From contig JABTUM010000004.1 of the NCBI GenBank assembly GCA_015075375.1, positions 558,001-622,000 of the forward strand: DNA of 64,000 bases. The letters are read 5' to 3'. Shown here piece by piece: positions 8,419-16,581 of the stretch (its first letter is position 1; every line of letters begins with the position of its first letter). A program made the position numbers and the translations under genes. This stretch comes from Planctomycetota bacterium. GTDB lineage: Bacteria > Planctomycetota > SZUA-567 > H5-PLA8. A model generated the notes under the pieces. The model did not search any database and had not been told where the DNA came from. It was given only the letters and a program-made list of their open reading frames with translations.

Positions 8419-9618
8419 ATGCACTCCTTGAAGAGCGGTTGCGCGGTCCTGGCGGCGGCGTGCTGCATCGCGTGCGCGGGCGCAGAGCCCGCGCCGGGGT
8501 TCGATCCCGAGCGCGTGCGGAACGCGCAGCAGGAGATCGCGCGGCGCTTCCAAACCGCGTTCGAATCGGGCGACTTTCGCGCCGCCGAATCGTACGCGCG
8601 GCAGGCCATCGCCTTACAGCCGGACTTGGCCGTGCCGTATTGCGCGCTGGCTCGAGCGCGGGCGCGCATGGGCCTGCCCGCGGCGGCGCTGGAAGCGCTG
8701 GCGCAAGCGGCCGCGCGCGGCTTCGACGATCCGTACGCCTTGCGTCATGACCCCCATTTTGCCGCGCTGCGCGAGGACCCGCGCTTCGCGGAGGTGCTGA
8801 AAGCCGTGCGCGCATCCGAAGAACGGCGCGGGGAGCCCGCGCCGGCGGCGGCGCGCATCGCAGGCGTGCGAACGCAGGAATTCTTTCCCGAAGGCGGTTT
8901 GCGCGTGCGGCTGCATCTGCATCCGGAAGCCGCACCGGGCAAACCGCAGCGGCTGGTGATCTGGCTGCATCCCACAGGCGAGTCGATGGTCGAGCGCATC
9001 GAGGCCTTCGCGCCGATGCTGGCCAAGTACAACCTCGCGCTGCTGGTCCCGGTGCAACTCGATTGGACCCAAGGCTGGAACGGCGAGGATTTGCAGCGCC
9101 TGTTCGAACGCACGCTCCCGGCCTTGGCCGAGGTGCGCGGGGTGGACATCACGCGCCCCATTCTGTGGGGACATAGCGCGGGAGGGCAGGCGGCTTTGGC
9201 GCTTTGGAGCGACGCGGCGGGACCGTACGGTGCGCTGATCGTGAGCGCCGCGCGCCCGGCCGACATGCGCATCTGGCATGCGAAAGGCGAGATCGCTCCG
9301 CTGGCGCCGCCGGCCGAACCGCACCGCGGGACGCCGATCTTCGTGCTGGTGGGCGAAGGCGACGACTGCGCTCCGCTGTGGGCCGACGTGTTGCCCGCTT
9401 GGAAGCGCGCGTACGTGCCGGTGGAGTTCACGCAAGTCTCCGGGCGAGGGCACGAGTGGCTTTTCGAAGGCGCGCGGCTGGAGGCCTTCGAGCGCTGGCT
9501 GGGCGCGGCGGCGATGCGAATCCGCATGCCCACCGCCGCCGATGCGCCGCTGCCGGAAGGCGAAGAGCCGAAGCTGATGCCCTCCCCCGGCCTGCCGTCG
9601 CCCGAACGACCCTATTGA
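8419..9618 (+). CDS. Secreted TPR plus alpha/beta-hydrolase protein (copy 2)
   Basis: A 399-residue paralogue of the preceding gene: signal peptide (CAVLAAACCIACAGA), TPR-like helices with CALARARARMGLPAAALEAL, then an alpha/beta-hydrolase with nucleophile Ser253 in GHSAGG and catalytic His345 in GRGHEWLF. Both copies share EFFPEGGLR/DFPEGGLR and the PQRLxxWLHP motif. The C terminus adds a short Pro-rich tail. It is the last gene before the retron leader, ending 58 bp before the first stem of that leader. Whether it has any link to the retron is unknown. Confidence 0.82.
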   Translation: MHSLKSGCAVLAAACCIACAGAEPAPGFDPERVRNAQQEIARRFQTAFESGDFRAAESYARQAIALQPDLAVPYCALARARARMGLPAAALEALAQAAARGFDDPYALRHDPHFAALREDPRFAEVLKAVRASEERRGEPAPAAARIAGVRTQEFFPEGGLRVRLHLHPEAAPGKPQRLVIWLHPTGESMVERIEAFAPMLAKYNLALLVPVQLDWTQGWNGEDLQRLFERTLPALAEVRGVDITRPILWGHSAGGQAALALWSDAAGPYGALIVSAARPADMRIWHAKGEIAPLAPPAEPHRGTPIFVLVGEGDDCAPLWADVLPAWKRAYVPVEFTQVSGRGHEWLFEGARLEAFERWLGAAAMRIRMPTAADAPLPEGEEPKLMPSPGLPSPERPY

Positions 9619-9675
9619 CCTGCAGGCTTTGAGCTTTTCGGCTTTCCGCATCGCGCTACAGTACCTGCTCGGCGT

Positions 9676-9843
9676 CCGGCGCCGGGGACAGGTCAAGCGA
9701 ACGAGCGCAAGCTCGGGCCGCGGGGTTACCCCGCGGGCGAAGACACGGCTTGGATCCGTCGTATGAGCTAGACGCGCGATGGGCGCGGACGCGCCATCGC
9801 GCGCTAGCTCCACACAGGTGCTGTTGATTTCCCCCGGCGCCGG
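9676..9843 (+). ncRNA. Candidate retron msr-msd RNA
   Basis: The leader between the hydrolase gene and the RT gene folds like a retron RNA. CCGGCGCCGGGG (9676-9687) is perfectly complementary to 9832-9843, and GGTCAA (9691-9696) can pair with TTGATT (9824-9829), giving an a1/a2-like duplex. Directly after it comes AGC (9696-9698), where G9697 is a candidate branching guanosine. Inside are two msr-like stem-loops: CGAGC-GCAA-GCTCG (9702-9715, GNRA loop) and an 8-bp stem with TTA loop (9718-9736). A long msd-like hairpin follows at 9765-9810. Order and orientation match known retrons. The GC-rich a1 and a2 cores each contain the self-complementary GGCGCC, so pairing needs a fold calculation or experiment. 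Confidence 0.6.
9765..9810 (+). repeat. Long inverted repeat, candidate msd hairpin
   Basis: GAGCTAG, CGCGCGATGG and CGC on the left arm pair with GCG, CCATCGCGCG and CTAGCTC on the right arm: about 20 bp broken only by a bulged A and a bulged G, closing on a GGAC loop. This is the part expected to be copied into single-stranded cDNA if the locus is a working retron. If copying starts opposite the base before a2, the DNA would be roughly 70-85 nt; that size is an estimate. Confidence 0.75.
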
Positions 9844-9876
9844 CGCCCCGTTTTCGATGCCTCAGGGGTCATCGGC

Positions 9877-11163
9877 ATGGGCTTGGGTTTCCTGAGGCGC
9901 TTATTCGGCGGCGGATCGGACAAGCCGCCGAGCGGGCGCAAAACGAATCCGAAACGCCGGGCGTTGAAGCCCACGGTCGTACCCGGCGCTCACGCGCCCG
10001 CGCCGACGGCGCACCCGCTGCCGGTCTTCGAAAAGCCTTACGCCTTTCCGCTTTTCGCTCCGGACACTCAGAAGGAATCGCGCGCGCGCTTCCTGGACGG
10101 CCGCGTGGGCGGGAAGCCCGATCGGCAAAAAGGGTGGAACCTGCCTCGGCTCGAGACGCCGGAGGACCTCGCGAAGCTGTGCGGCGTGCCGCTCAAGACG
10201 CTGGCGTGGCTGTGCGATTACCACCGCCGCAACGCCGACGAGAAGGTCAAGAAGAAGCAGCACTATCATTACGTCTGGAAGCAAAAGAAGGCCGGCGGCT
10301 GGCGCTTGATCGAAGCACCGAAGCCGCTGCTGAAGCATTGCCAGCAGCGTGTGCTGCGCGAGATCCTGGACCGGGTTCCGCCGCACGGCGCGGCGCACGC
10401 GTTCCGCGCGGGCCGGTCGATCAAGACCAACGCCGCCGCTCACGCAGGCAAATACGCGATCGTGAAAGCCGATCTCTCGTACTTTTTTCCCAGCATCCGC
10501 TTCAAGCGCGTGGTCTCGGTTTTCCGCGGGCTGGGCTACAACCTCGAGCTGGCGCGGTGGCTGGCGCGGCTGTGTACGAACCGCCTGCCGCCGGACCTGA
10601 GCATCCCCGGTACGAACAACACGTGGGCGCTGTATTCGGTGCTGGGCCACTTGGCGACCTCGCTGGGCCGGCACGTGCCGCAAGGCGCGCCGACGTCCCC
10701 GGCGCTGGCGAACCTCTGTGCCTGGGCCATGGACGTGCGCTTGAACGGCCTGGCCCGCAAGTTCGGCGCGGTCTACACGCGCTATTCCGACGACCTGACC
10801 TTCAGCGGCTCCGCCGAACTGATGGGCAAGCGGCGGATCAACTACTTCGTCCGCTACGTGCGCGGAATCGTGCGCAACGAGCGCTTCAAATGGCATCCGA
10901 AGAAGGTCCGCGTGGTGCGCCGCGGCTCTAGGCAGATCGTGACCGGCCTGACGGTGAACGAGAAGCCCAACGTCGGGCGGGCGGATTTCGAAACGCTGAA
11001 GGCGATCCTGCACAACTGCGTGAAGCAGGGACCGGCCTCGCAGAACCGCTCCGGGCACGCGGATTTCCGGGCGTACCTGTCGGGCAAGCTTGCGTTCGTC
11101 AAGAGCGTCAATCCGCAGAAGGCCGCGCGGCTGGAGCGAGACTTCGCGAAGATCAAGTGGTAG
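9877..11163 (+). CDS. Retron-type reverse transcriptase
   Basis: A 428-residue RT expected to copy the RNA encoded just upstream into branched RNA-DNA. Visible motifs: first catalytic Asp199 in VKADLSYFFPSI; QGAPTSP at 269-275; the catalytic box YSDD at 303-306 (Ser where YADD is usual). Two retron-specific marks are present: NAAAH at 185-189 (NAxxH, region X) and VTG at 355-357 (region Y). The first 115 or so residues precede the RT core and include a basic, Pro-rich segment and then PRLETPEDLAKLCGV. Such an extension is known from myxobacterial retron RTs (Mx162-like), which the core also resembles. No fused effector domain is evident. No maturase or endonuclease domain, which argues against a group II intron. 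Confidence 0.93.
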   Translation: MGLGFLRRLFGGGSDKPPSGRKTNPKRRALKPTVVPGAHAPAPTAHPLPVFEKPYAFPLFAPDTQKESRARFLDGRVGGKPDRQKGWNLPRLETPEDLAKLCGVPLKTLAWLCDYHRRNADEKVKKKQHYHYVWKQKKAGGWRLIEAPKPLLKHCQQRVLREILDRVPPHGAAHAFRAGRSIKTNAAAHAGKYAIVKADLSYFFPSIRFKRVVSVFRGLGYNLELARWLARLCTNRLPPDLSIPGTNNTWALYSVLGHLATSLGRHVPQGAPTSPALANLCAWAMDVRLNGLARKFGAVYTRYSDDLTFSGSAELMGKRRINYFVRYVRGIVRNERFKWHPKKVRVVRRGSRQIVTGLTVNEKPNVGRADFETLKAILHNCVKQGPASQNRSGHADFRAYLSGKLAFVKSVNPQKAARLERDFAKIKW

Positions 11164-11247
11164 CGCGCGAAGCCTTTCGCGGCCTTGGCTTGTCTGCCGC
11201 GATGGCGGCGCGCATAATGCTCGCCACTACAAGCCGAGGAAGACCGC

Positions 11248-12234
11248 GTGAGCCAGCCTTTCGACCGGGAATGGGATGTCGCCGTGGCCGCCGTGCGGCA
11301 AGCCGCGGCGCTGTGCCGGGACGTGCAGCGCGAATTGAAGGGCGCGGTGCTCGAGAAGGACGACAAGAGCCCCGTGACCATCGCGGACTTCGGCAGCCAG
11401 GCGCTGATCTGCCGCGCGCTGCAGGACGCGTTTCCGTCCGATCCGGTGATCGGCGAGGAAGACGCGGCGGCGCTGCGCGAAGAAGGTCAGTCGAAGCTGC
11501 TGGCGCGGGTGGCCGAACACGTGAGCCGCCATGCACCCGGCGCGACGGCCGAACGCGCCTGCGCGTGGATCGACCGCGGCGGCGCCCAAGCGTTCAGCTC
11601 GCGCTTCTGGACGCTCGATCCCATCGACGGGACCAAGGGGTTTTTGCGCGGTGAGCAGTACGCGGTGGCGCTGGCGCTGCTGGTGGACGGTCAGGTGACG
11701 GTGGCGGCGGTGGCGTGTCCGAACCTGCCTCCGCAGGCCGGGCCCGAAACGGGCGACGGCGTGATTTTTTCGGCGGTGCGCGGGCGCGGCGCGTGGACGG
11801 AACCGCTTTCCGGCGGCCCGCGCGGAGCGATTCGCGCTCGAGCGTCGGGCGATGCGGCGCAGGCGCGCTATTGCGAGTCGGTCGAATCGCGGCACAGTTC
11901 GCAGAGCGACGCGGCGCGCGTGGCGGAGGCGCTGGGCATCGTGCTCCCGCCGCGGCGGCTGGACAGCATGGCCAAGTACGCGCTCGTTGCGCGCGGCGAG
12001 GCCGATCTTTACATGCGCCTGCCCACCGGCGCGAAGTACCAGGAGAAAATCTGGGACCACGCGGCAGGAGCACTGGTTGCAACCGAAGCCGGCGCGACGG
12101 TAAGCGACATCGAGGGCAAACCGCTCGATTTCACGCACGGGCGCGAGTTGCTTAAGAACCGCGGCATTCTGACGACGAACGGCCCGCTGCACCGGCGGGC
12201 GTTGGAAGCGATTCGCAACCTCCCCCGTGCCTGA
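11248..12234 (+). CDS. 3'(2'),5'-bisphosphate nucleotidase / inositol monophosphatase family (CysQ/HAL2-like)
   Basis: A 328-residue Mg-dependent phosphatase. The metal-binding signatures are VIGEED, LDPIDGTKGF (Asp124, Asp127) and WDHAAG (Asp270). Length and the LDPIDGTKGFLRG form match HAL2/CysQ enzymes that hydrolyse 3'-phosphoadenosine 5'-phosphate (PAP), the by-product of sulfation with PAPS, better than classical inositol monophosphatases. Start is GTG at 11248 with GAGGAAG upstream. It follows the RT gene by 84 bp on the same strand, which may be chance. A PAPS-type sulfotransferase at 57.9 kb would generate its likely substrate. Confidence 0.87.
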   Translation: MSQPFDREWDVAVAAVRQAAALCRDVQRELKGAVLEKDDKSPVTIADFGSQALICRALQDAFPSDPVIGEEDAAALREEGQSKLLARVAEHVSRHAPGATAERACAWIDRGGAQAFSSRFWTLDPIDGTKGFLRGEQYAVALALLVDGQVTVAAVACPNLPPQAGPETGDGVIFSAVRGRGAWTEPLSGGPRGAIRARASGDAAQARYCESVESRHSSQSDAARVAEALGIVLPPRRLDSMAKYALVARGEADLYMRLPTGAKYQEKIWDHAAGALVATEAGATVSDIEGKPLDFTHGRELLKNRGILTTNGPLHRRALEAIRNLPRA

Positions 12235-12272
12235 ACACTGGCCGGGACGAGCGGTGTACTAAGGAGCCTGAC

Positions 12273-13163
12273 ATGAAGATCGAAAAGATCGCCGACTACG
12301 CGTGCAACACGGGCGAAGGCTGCATCTGGCATCCGCTCGAAAAGGCCGTGTACTGGACGGACATCCCGGCGGGGAAGTTCTTTCGCTACGATCCGAAGAC
12401 GAACACCCACAAGCAGGTCTACGAAGGCCGCCAAGTGGCGGCGTTCACGATCCAGGCCGACGGGAGCATGCTGCTTTTCCAGGACAAGGGCACGGTATCC
12501 CTCTGGAAGGACGGGAAGATCGCCAAGACGATCGTCGAAGACATTCCGCTGGAGCGCGATACGCGCTTCAACGATGTCTGCGCCTGCCCCGAAGGACGCG
12601 TCTACTGCGGAACGATGCCGGTGCGCACACCGGAGAAAGTCATCCTTCGCGATGCCAAGCTGTACCGCCTCGACCGCGACGCTTCGGTCCATCAGATCCT
12701 GGCGGGGATTCACAATTCCAACGGGAGCGGTTTTTCGCCCGACCAGAAGACCTTCTTCTACACCGATACGGGCATGGGGATCATTTACCGCTTCGATTAC
12801 GACCGCGCTTCGGGCGAACTGACGCGGCAGCGGAATTTCACGATGGTACCTCCGGCGCCGGCCAGCGAAGGCAAGCCCGACGGTATGACCGTGGATGCCG
12901 AAGGAAACGTCTGGGGCGCGCGCTGGGGCGGCGGTTGCGTCGTCTGCTACGGACCCGACGGCGTCGAGAAATTCCGCGTCAAGCTGCCCACCCCGAACAC
13001 GAGCTGCCCATGCTTCGGCGGCGAAAACCTGGACGAACTGTACGTCACCACCGCGGGCGGGCACGAGCGCGATAAGCTGGGCCCCGACGCGGGCGCGCTC
13101 TTCCGCATCACCGGTCTGAACGCAAAGGGCAAACCGGAACACTTCTCACGCATAGGCATCTGA
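12273..13163 (+). CDS. SMP-30/gluconolactonase-family protein
   Basis: A 296-residue six-bladed beta-propeller of the SMP-30/gluconolaconase/LRE-like family, which hydrolyses sugar lactones with a bound divalent metal. Marks in order: GEGCIWHPLEKAVYWTDI (metal Glu in GEG), RFNDVCACPEGRVYCGTM, GIHNSNGSGFSPDQKTFFYTDT and KPDGMTVDAEGNVWGARWGGG. These hold the Glu, Asn and Asp metal ligands. AAGGAG stands 6 bp before the ATG. No signal peptide, so cytoplasmic. A strong terminator follows, so it ends its transcription unit. Sugar specificity is not evident. Confidence 0.92.
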   Translation: MKIEKIADYACNTGEGCIWHPLEKAVYWTDIPAGKFFRYDPKTNTHKQVYEGRQVAAFTIQADGSMLLFQDKGTVSLWKDGKIAKTIVEDIPLERDTRFNDVCACPEGRVYCGTMPVRTPEKVILRDAKLYRLDRDASVHQILAGIHNSNGSGFSPDQKTFFYTDTGMGIIYRFDYDRASGELTRQRNFTMVPPAPASEGKPDGMTVDAEGNVWGARWGGGCVVCYGPDGVEKFRVKLPTPNTSCPCFGGENLDELYVTTAGGHERDKLGPDAGALFRITGLNAKGKPEHFSRIGI

Positions 13164-13192
13164 CGGGCATCCAACCACAGCGCTGGCCTACC

Positions 13193-13226
13193 AAGCCGCC
13201 GCGGGGCACCCTCGCGGCGGCTTTTT
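13193..13226 (+). terminator. Rho-independent terminator
   Basis: An 11-bp stem (AAGCCGCCGCG with CGCGGCGGCTT) encloses a GC-rich loop and runs straight into TTTTT. It closes the transcript ending in the SMP-30 gene. Confidence 0.88.
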
Positions 13227-13347
13227 CGTCGGTCGCCAGAAACCTGCGATGTTTGCTTCCAAAGCTGATGATATTGAGCCACATGGGGTGTAATTAACAG
13301 CTGTAAGTAAGCATTGAAATTCGTAAATAGCGGTAAGGAGCTTTACC

Positions 13348-16035
13348 ATGGATAGTTACATAAAGTCCTGGAAACGAATCGTTGTAAGAAGCCTCCTTTG
13401 GGGAGTCTTGTTTCTGAGCGCTTCCCACCTGCGGGCCGAACATGTTTGGGTCGAAGGCGAGAAGCCGACCAAGAGCACCTTCTTAAAGCACAGCTGGTAC
13501 GACGGGGTATTGAAAGATCGACTTTCGGGCGCCAATTGGCTCAGCCACTACGGCAAAGAGCCGGGGGAGGCCAGCTACGCCTTCGACATCAAGGAGGGCG
13601 GCGACTACACGCTTTGGGTGCGCTGCAACAACCTTCACGTGACCCAGCACTACCGGTTCGACGGCGGCGAATGGAAAGACTGCGAATTGACGAAGGATCC
13701 GCGCGAGACGTCGATGATCTCGCCGAAGCCCGATCATCGCACGATCGGGTGGCACTCGCTGGGGGCGCATAAGCTCGAAAAAGGCGCGCATACCCTGGCC
13801 TTCCGGCTGACGAGCAAGCTCCAGAACCACGGCGGGATCGACTGTTTCGTGCTCTCGAACGTGCCCTTTACGCCGTCGGGCACCATTCAGCCGGGCGCGG
13901 CCGCGAAGGAAGGCGCGCCGGACGAGTGGTTTCCGTTCCTGCCCACGCAAGATCCGTTCAGCGCCGACTCGGTCATCGATATGCGCAAGCTCTGGCACGC
14001 GCCGGCCGGCAAGTTCGGCTTCGTGAAGCGCGAGGGCGCGAACCTGACCATCGACGGGAAGCCGGTGAAATTCTGGGGCTGCGGCGCGAACGTTCAGGGG
14101 GATAAGCCGCGCGAGACGCAGTCGGCTTGGGCGAAGTATCTCGCCAAGTACGGCGTGAACATCGTCCGCCAGCACTCGGTCCAGGCGCACGTCGGCGTAC
14201 TGGTCAAAAACGAAAAGGGCGAACGCGTCCTCGATGCGGCCAAGCTGGATCAGTACGACTGGTGGTTCGCCGAACTGAAGAAGCAGGGCATTTACACTGC
14301 GTGGTCGGTCTTTTATCCGCATATGGTTTCCGCCGACGACGGCTACGACCTCTTCGACGACTTACCGGCCGGGAAACGCGACAAGAGCGGCGAACTGCGC
14401 AGCAGCAGCGGCGTGGTGGCGATTGAAGAGGGCTTGCAGCAGTCGGAATGGACGTACCTCAAGACCCTGCTGGAACACAAGAACCCACACACCGGCCTAC
14501 GTTACGTGGACGATCCGGCGCTGGCGATCGTCGAGATCCACAACGAAGACAGCGTCTTCTGGCACGGCCCGCTGAACACGATGGAAAGCGGGAAGGGCTA
14601 CCCGAAGATCACCGCGCGCTTGAAGCAGCGCTGGGCGGCGTGGCTGAAGGCGCGCTACGGCACCGACGAGAAGCTCAAGGCCGCCTGGGGCGAAGGCTTC
14701 CGCGACGGCGACGGCGTGGACCGCCCGGCGATGGGCATCTACGGCGCTTGGGAGATGACCGCCGAAGGGCCGAAGCGCAACGCGAAGGAAACGCAGCGCA
14801 TGGGCGACTTCATTCGCTTCCTGGCCGAACAGCAGCGCGGCTACTACGAACGCCGCGAAAAGCAGCTCCGTGAACTCGGCTTCAAGGGCGTCACGATCAC
14901 CACGGCGTGGAAGGCCGGCGGACCGGCGGCCGACCCGGCGAACCTGTGGTGCGACGACGCGATGGACCTGGTCAACCGGCATAACTATTTCGGCGGCGGG
15001 GACGGCGGGCACAACATCGGGCCGGGCAAAGTCAACGCCGCGACGCATCTCGACCATCCCGGCGGCGGACTGCTCGCCACCGGCATGTACCAGATCGAAG
15101 ATAAGCCCTTCAGCACCACCGAGTGGACCAGCAAGCCGCCGAATCCTTGGAAGGCCGAGGCCGCGCCGCTCTTCGCGCTGTACGGTCTGGGCCTGCAAGG
15201 GTGGGATGCGAGTTTCCACTTTCTCTCGTCGCGCCCGCACCTGAGCGGCGGATGGCCGAGCCTTTCCAGTTACGTGACGGATACGCCGCACTACGCCGGA
15301 CAGTTCCCGGCGCTGGCTTTCGCGCTGCATAAGAAGCACATCCAGGAAGCCCCGGTCGCCGCCGCACGCCGGCTCGATCCGGAACAGATCTTCAAAGGCG
15401 TCGATGCGCTCAGCCAGGACCTCACCGGCGGCTACGACGAAAAGGACGTGAAGGGGAACCTCGCCACGCCCGCGGAGGTGCTCGCGATCGGGCGCGTCAC
15501 CGTCAAGTTCGGGAAGGATCTGAAGAGCGAGAAGGCCGACTGGACTAAGTACTGGGATCAGGAGAAGAAGATCGTCACGAGCTTGACGGGCGAACTGGTT
15601 TGGGACTACGGGAACCGCTTCGTCGCGGTCCGCGCGCCGAAGACGCAAGGGCTGCTCGGCTTCGCCGGCGGGCGCACGCACGATCTGCCCGGCGCTACGG
15701 TGGAACTCAAGACGCCGTTTGTCAGCTTGCTCCTGACCGCGCTGGACGACCAGCCGCTGGAGCAATCGAAGCAGATCCTGATCACCGCGCTGGCGCAGGA
15801 TAAGCAGACCGGGGCCGAGTACAGCCCCGATTACACGCAGCTCAAGCAGACCGGCAGCCCGCCGCTCCTGCTGGAGCCCGTGCAAGCCACGATCACGCTG
15901 AAAGGCGCGCCGCTCAAAGAAGTGAATGTGGTGGACATGTACGGCGACCGGACCGGCAAGCAGGCGCCGGTGAGCGGAAACGCCTTCACCATCGACGGTC
16001 GCTATAAGACCTACTACTACGAAGTGAAACGCTGA
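13348..16035 (+). CDS. Large secreted glycoside-hydrolase-like protein
   Basis: An 895-residue exported protein (signal peptide RSLLWGVLFLSASHLRA). Residues about 30-170 look like a carbohydrate-binding beta-sandwich (YAFDIKEGGDYTLWVRC, HTLAFRLTS). The centre is a TIM barrel of the GH-A (GH2/5/42-like) clan: ANVQGDKPRETQSAWAKYLAKYGVNIVR, the probable acid/base Glu400 in EIHNEDS, and the probable nucleophile Glu592 in STTEWTS. The last 250 residues form beta-rich domains. Similar proteins are common in Planctomycetes and related bacteria that degrade plant or algal glycans. TAAGGAG precedes the ATG. The exact GH family and substrate cannot be set by eye. Confidence 0.83.
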   Translation: MDSYIKSWKRIVVRSLLWGVLFLSASHLRAEHVWVEGEKPTKSTFLKHSWYDGVLKDRLSGANWLSHYGKEPGEASYAFDIKEGGDYTLWVRCNNLHVTQHYRFDGGEWKDCELTKDPRETSMISPKPDHRTIGWHSLGAHKLEKGAHTLAFRLTSKLQNHGGIDCFVLSNVPFTPSGTIQPGAAAKEGAPDEWFPFLPTQDPFSADSVIDMRKLWHAPAGKFGFVKREGANLTIDGKPVKFWGCGANVQGDKPRETQSAWAKYLAKYGVNIVRQHSVQAHVGVLVKNEKGERVLDAAKLDQYDWWFAELKKQGIYTAWSVFYPHMVSADDGYDLFDDLPAGKRDKSGELRSSSGVVAIEEGLQQSEWTYLKTLLEHKNPHTGLRYVDDPALAIVEIHNEDSVFWHGPLNTMESGKGYPKITARLKQRWAAWLKARYGTDEKLKAAWGEGFRDGDGVDRPAMGIYGAWEMTAEGPKRNAKETQRMGDFIRFLAEQQRGYYERREKQLRELGFKGVTITTAWKAGGPAADPANLWCDDAMDLVNRHNYFGGGDGGHNIGPGKVNAATHLDHPGGGLLATGMYQIEDKPFSTTEWTSKPPNPWKAEAAPLFALYGLGLQGWDASFHFLSSRPHLSGGWPSLSSYVTDTPHYAGQFPALAFALHKKHIQEAPVAAARRLDPEQIFKGVDALSQDLTGGYDEKDVKGNLATPAEVLAIGRVTVKFGKDLKSEKADWTKYWDQEKKIVTSLTGELVWDYGNRFVAVRAPKTQGLLGFAGGRTHDLPGATVELKTPFVSLLLTALDDQPLEQSKQILITALAQDKQTGAEYSPDYTQLKQTGSPPLLLEPVQATITLKGAPLKEVNVVDMYGDRTGKQAPVSGNAFTIDGRYKTYYYEVKR

Positions 16036-16056
16036 GCCGGGATTGGCGGCGAAGGA

Positions 16057-16542
16057 CTACTCGGCCGTAACCGGCTTCACGACCGCCGCGCGCACTTCGT
16101 CCTTGGCGCGATCGGGCTTGCGAACCTTCGAGGCCGGCTTAAGCGCCGGCTTCGAAGCAGGCTTGGACAAGGTCTTGGCTTGCGGAGTTTCAGCCCCCGA
16201 CGCCGGGCTGGTCGTACCGTTGTTGCGCTTGTAGCGTGCTTCCAGGTAAAGGTTATAGCCCGCGACAAAGACCGGGAAGACGTTGCTCCAGATGCCCACG
16301 CTGTCCTGCTTGGGGCTGAACAGGAAGTACGAGCAGAGCATCAAGCTGCCCGACATGCGGCTCAACCAGAACCACTTGCTGATTACCGGCCGGCCCGCTG
16401 CGCGGCTTTGTAAAAGCTGAATCAACCAACTGCCCGCGAACAAGATGATCCCGACGTATCCGAACAACTTCCAAGCGGTGAGCACGAAATTGAACGGATA
16501 GCCCAGCAACTCACCGTGCGCGCTGAATATCGGTGTGTCCAT
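16057..16542 (-). CDS. LAB_N-domain membrane protein with Lys/Pro/Ala tail
   Basis: A 161-residue protein. Residues about 18-105 match the lipid-A biosynthesis N-terminal (LAB_N) domain: three hydrophobic helices, with AWKLFGYVGIILFAGSWLIQ and FWLSRMSGSLMLCSYFLFSPKQDSVGI. In some bacteria this domain is fused to lipid-A-disaccharide synthase; alone it is usually found next to a polyprenyl-phosphate glycosyltransferase, as here (16582). The last 40 residues are an unusual basic tail with repeated KPA units and no predicted fold. It ends 21 bp from the convergent glycosidase gene. Probably part of an inner-membrane lipid-sugar module; biochemical role unproven. Confidence 0.82.
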   Translation of the reverse strand: MDTPIFSAHGELLGYPFNFVLTAWKLFGYVGIILFAGSWLIQLLQSRAAGRPVISKWFWLSRMSGSLMLCSYFLFSPKQDSVGIWSNVFPVFVAGYNLYLEARYKRNNGTTSPASGAETPQAKTLSKPASKPALKPASKVRKPDRAKDEVRAAVVKPVTAE

Positions 16543-16581
16543 TTAAGCCGCCTCTCCGCACGTGAGCATGAAACTGCGATT

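Noticed and set aside
9877..11163. Group II intron or diversity-generating retroelement as the source of the RT.
   Set aside because: No maturase or HNH part, no intron domain V/VI structure seen, no adjacent variable/template repeat pair; NAxxH and VTG motifs point to a retron.
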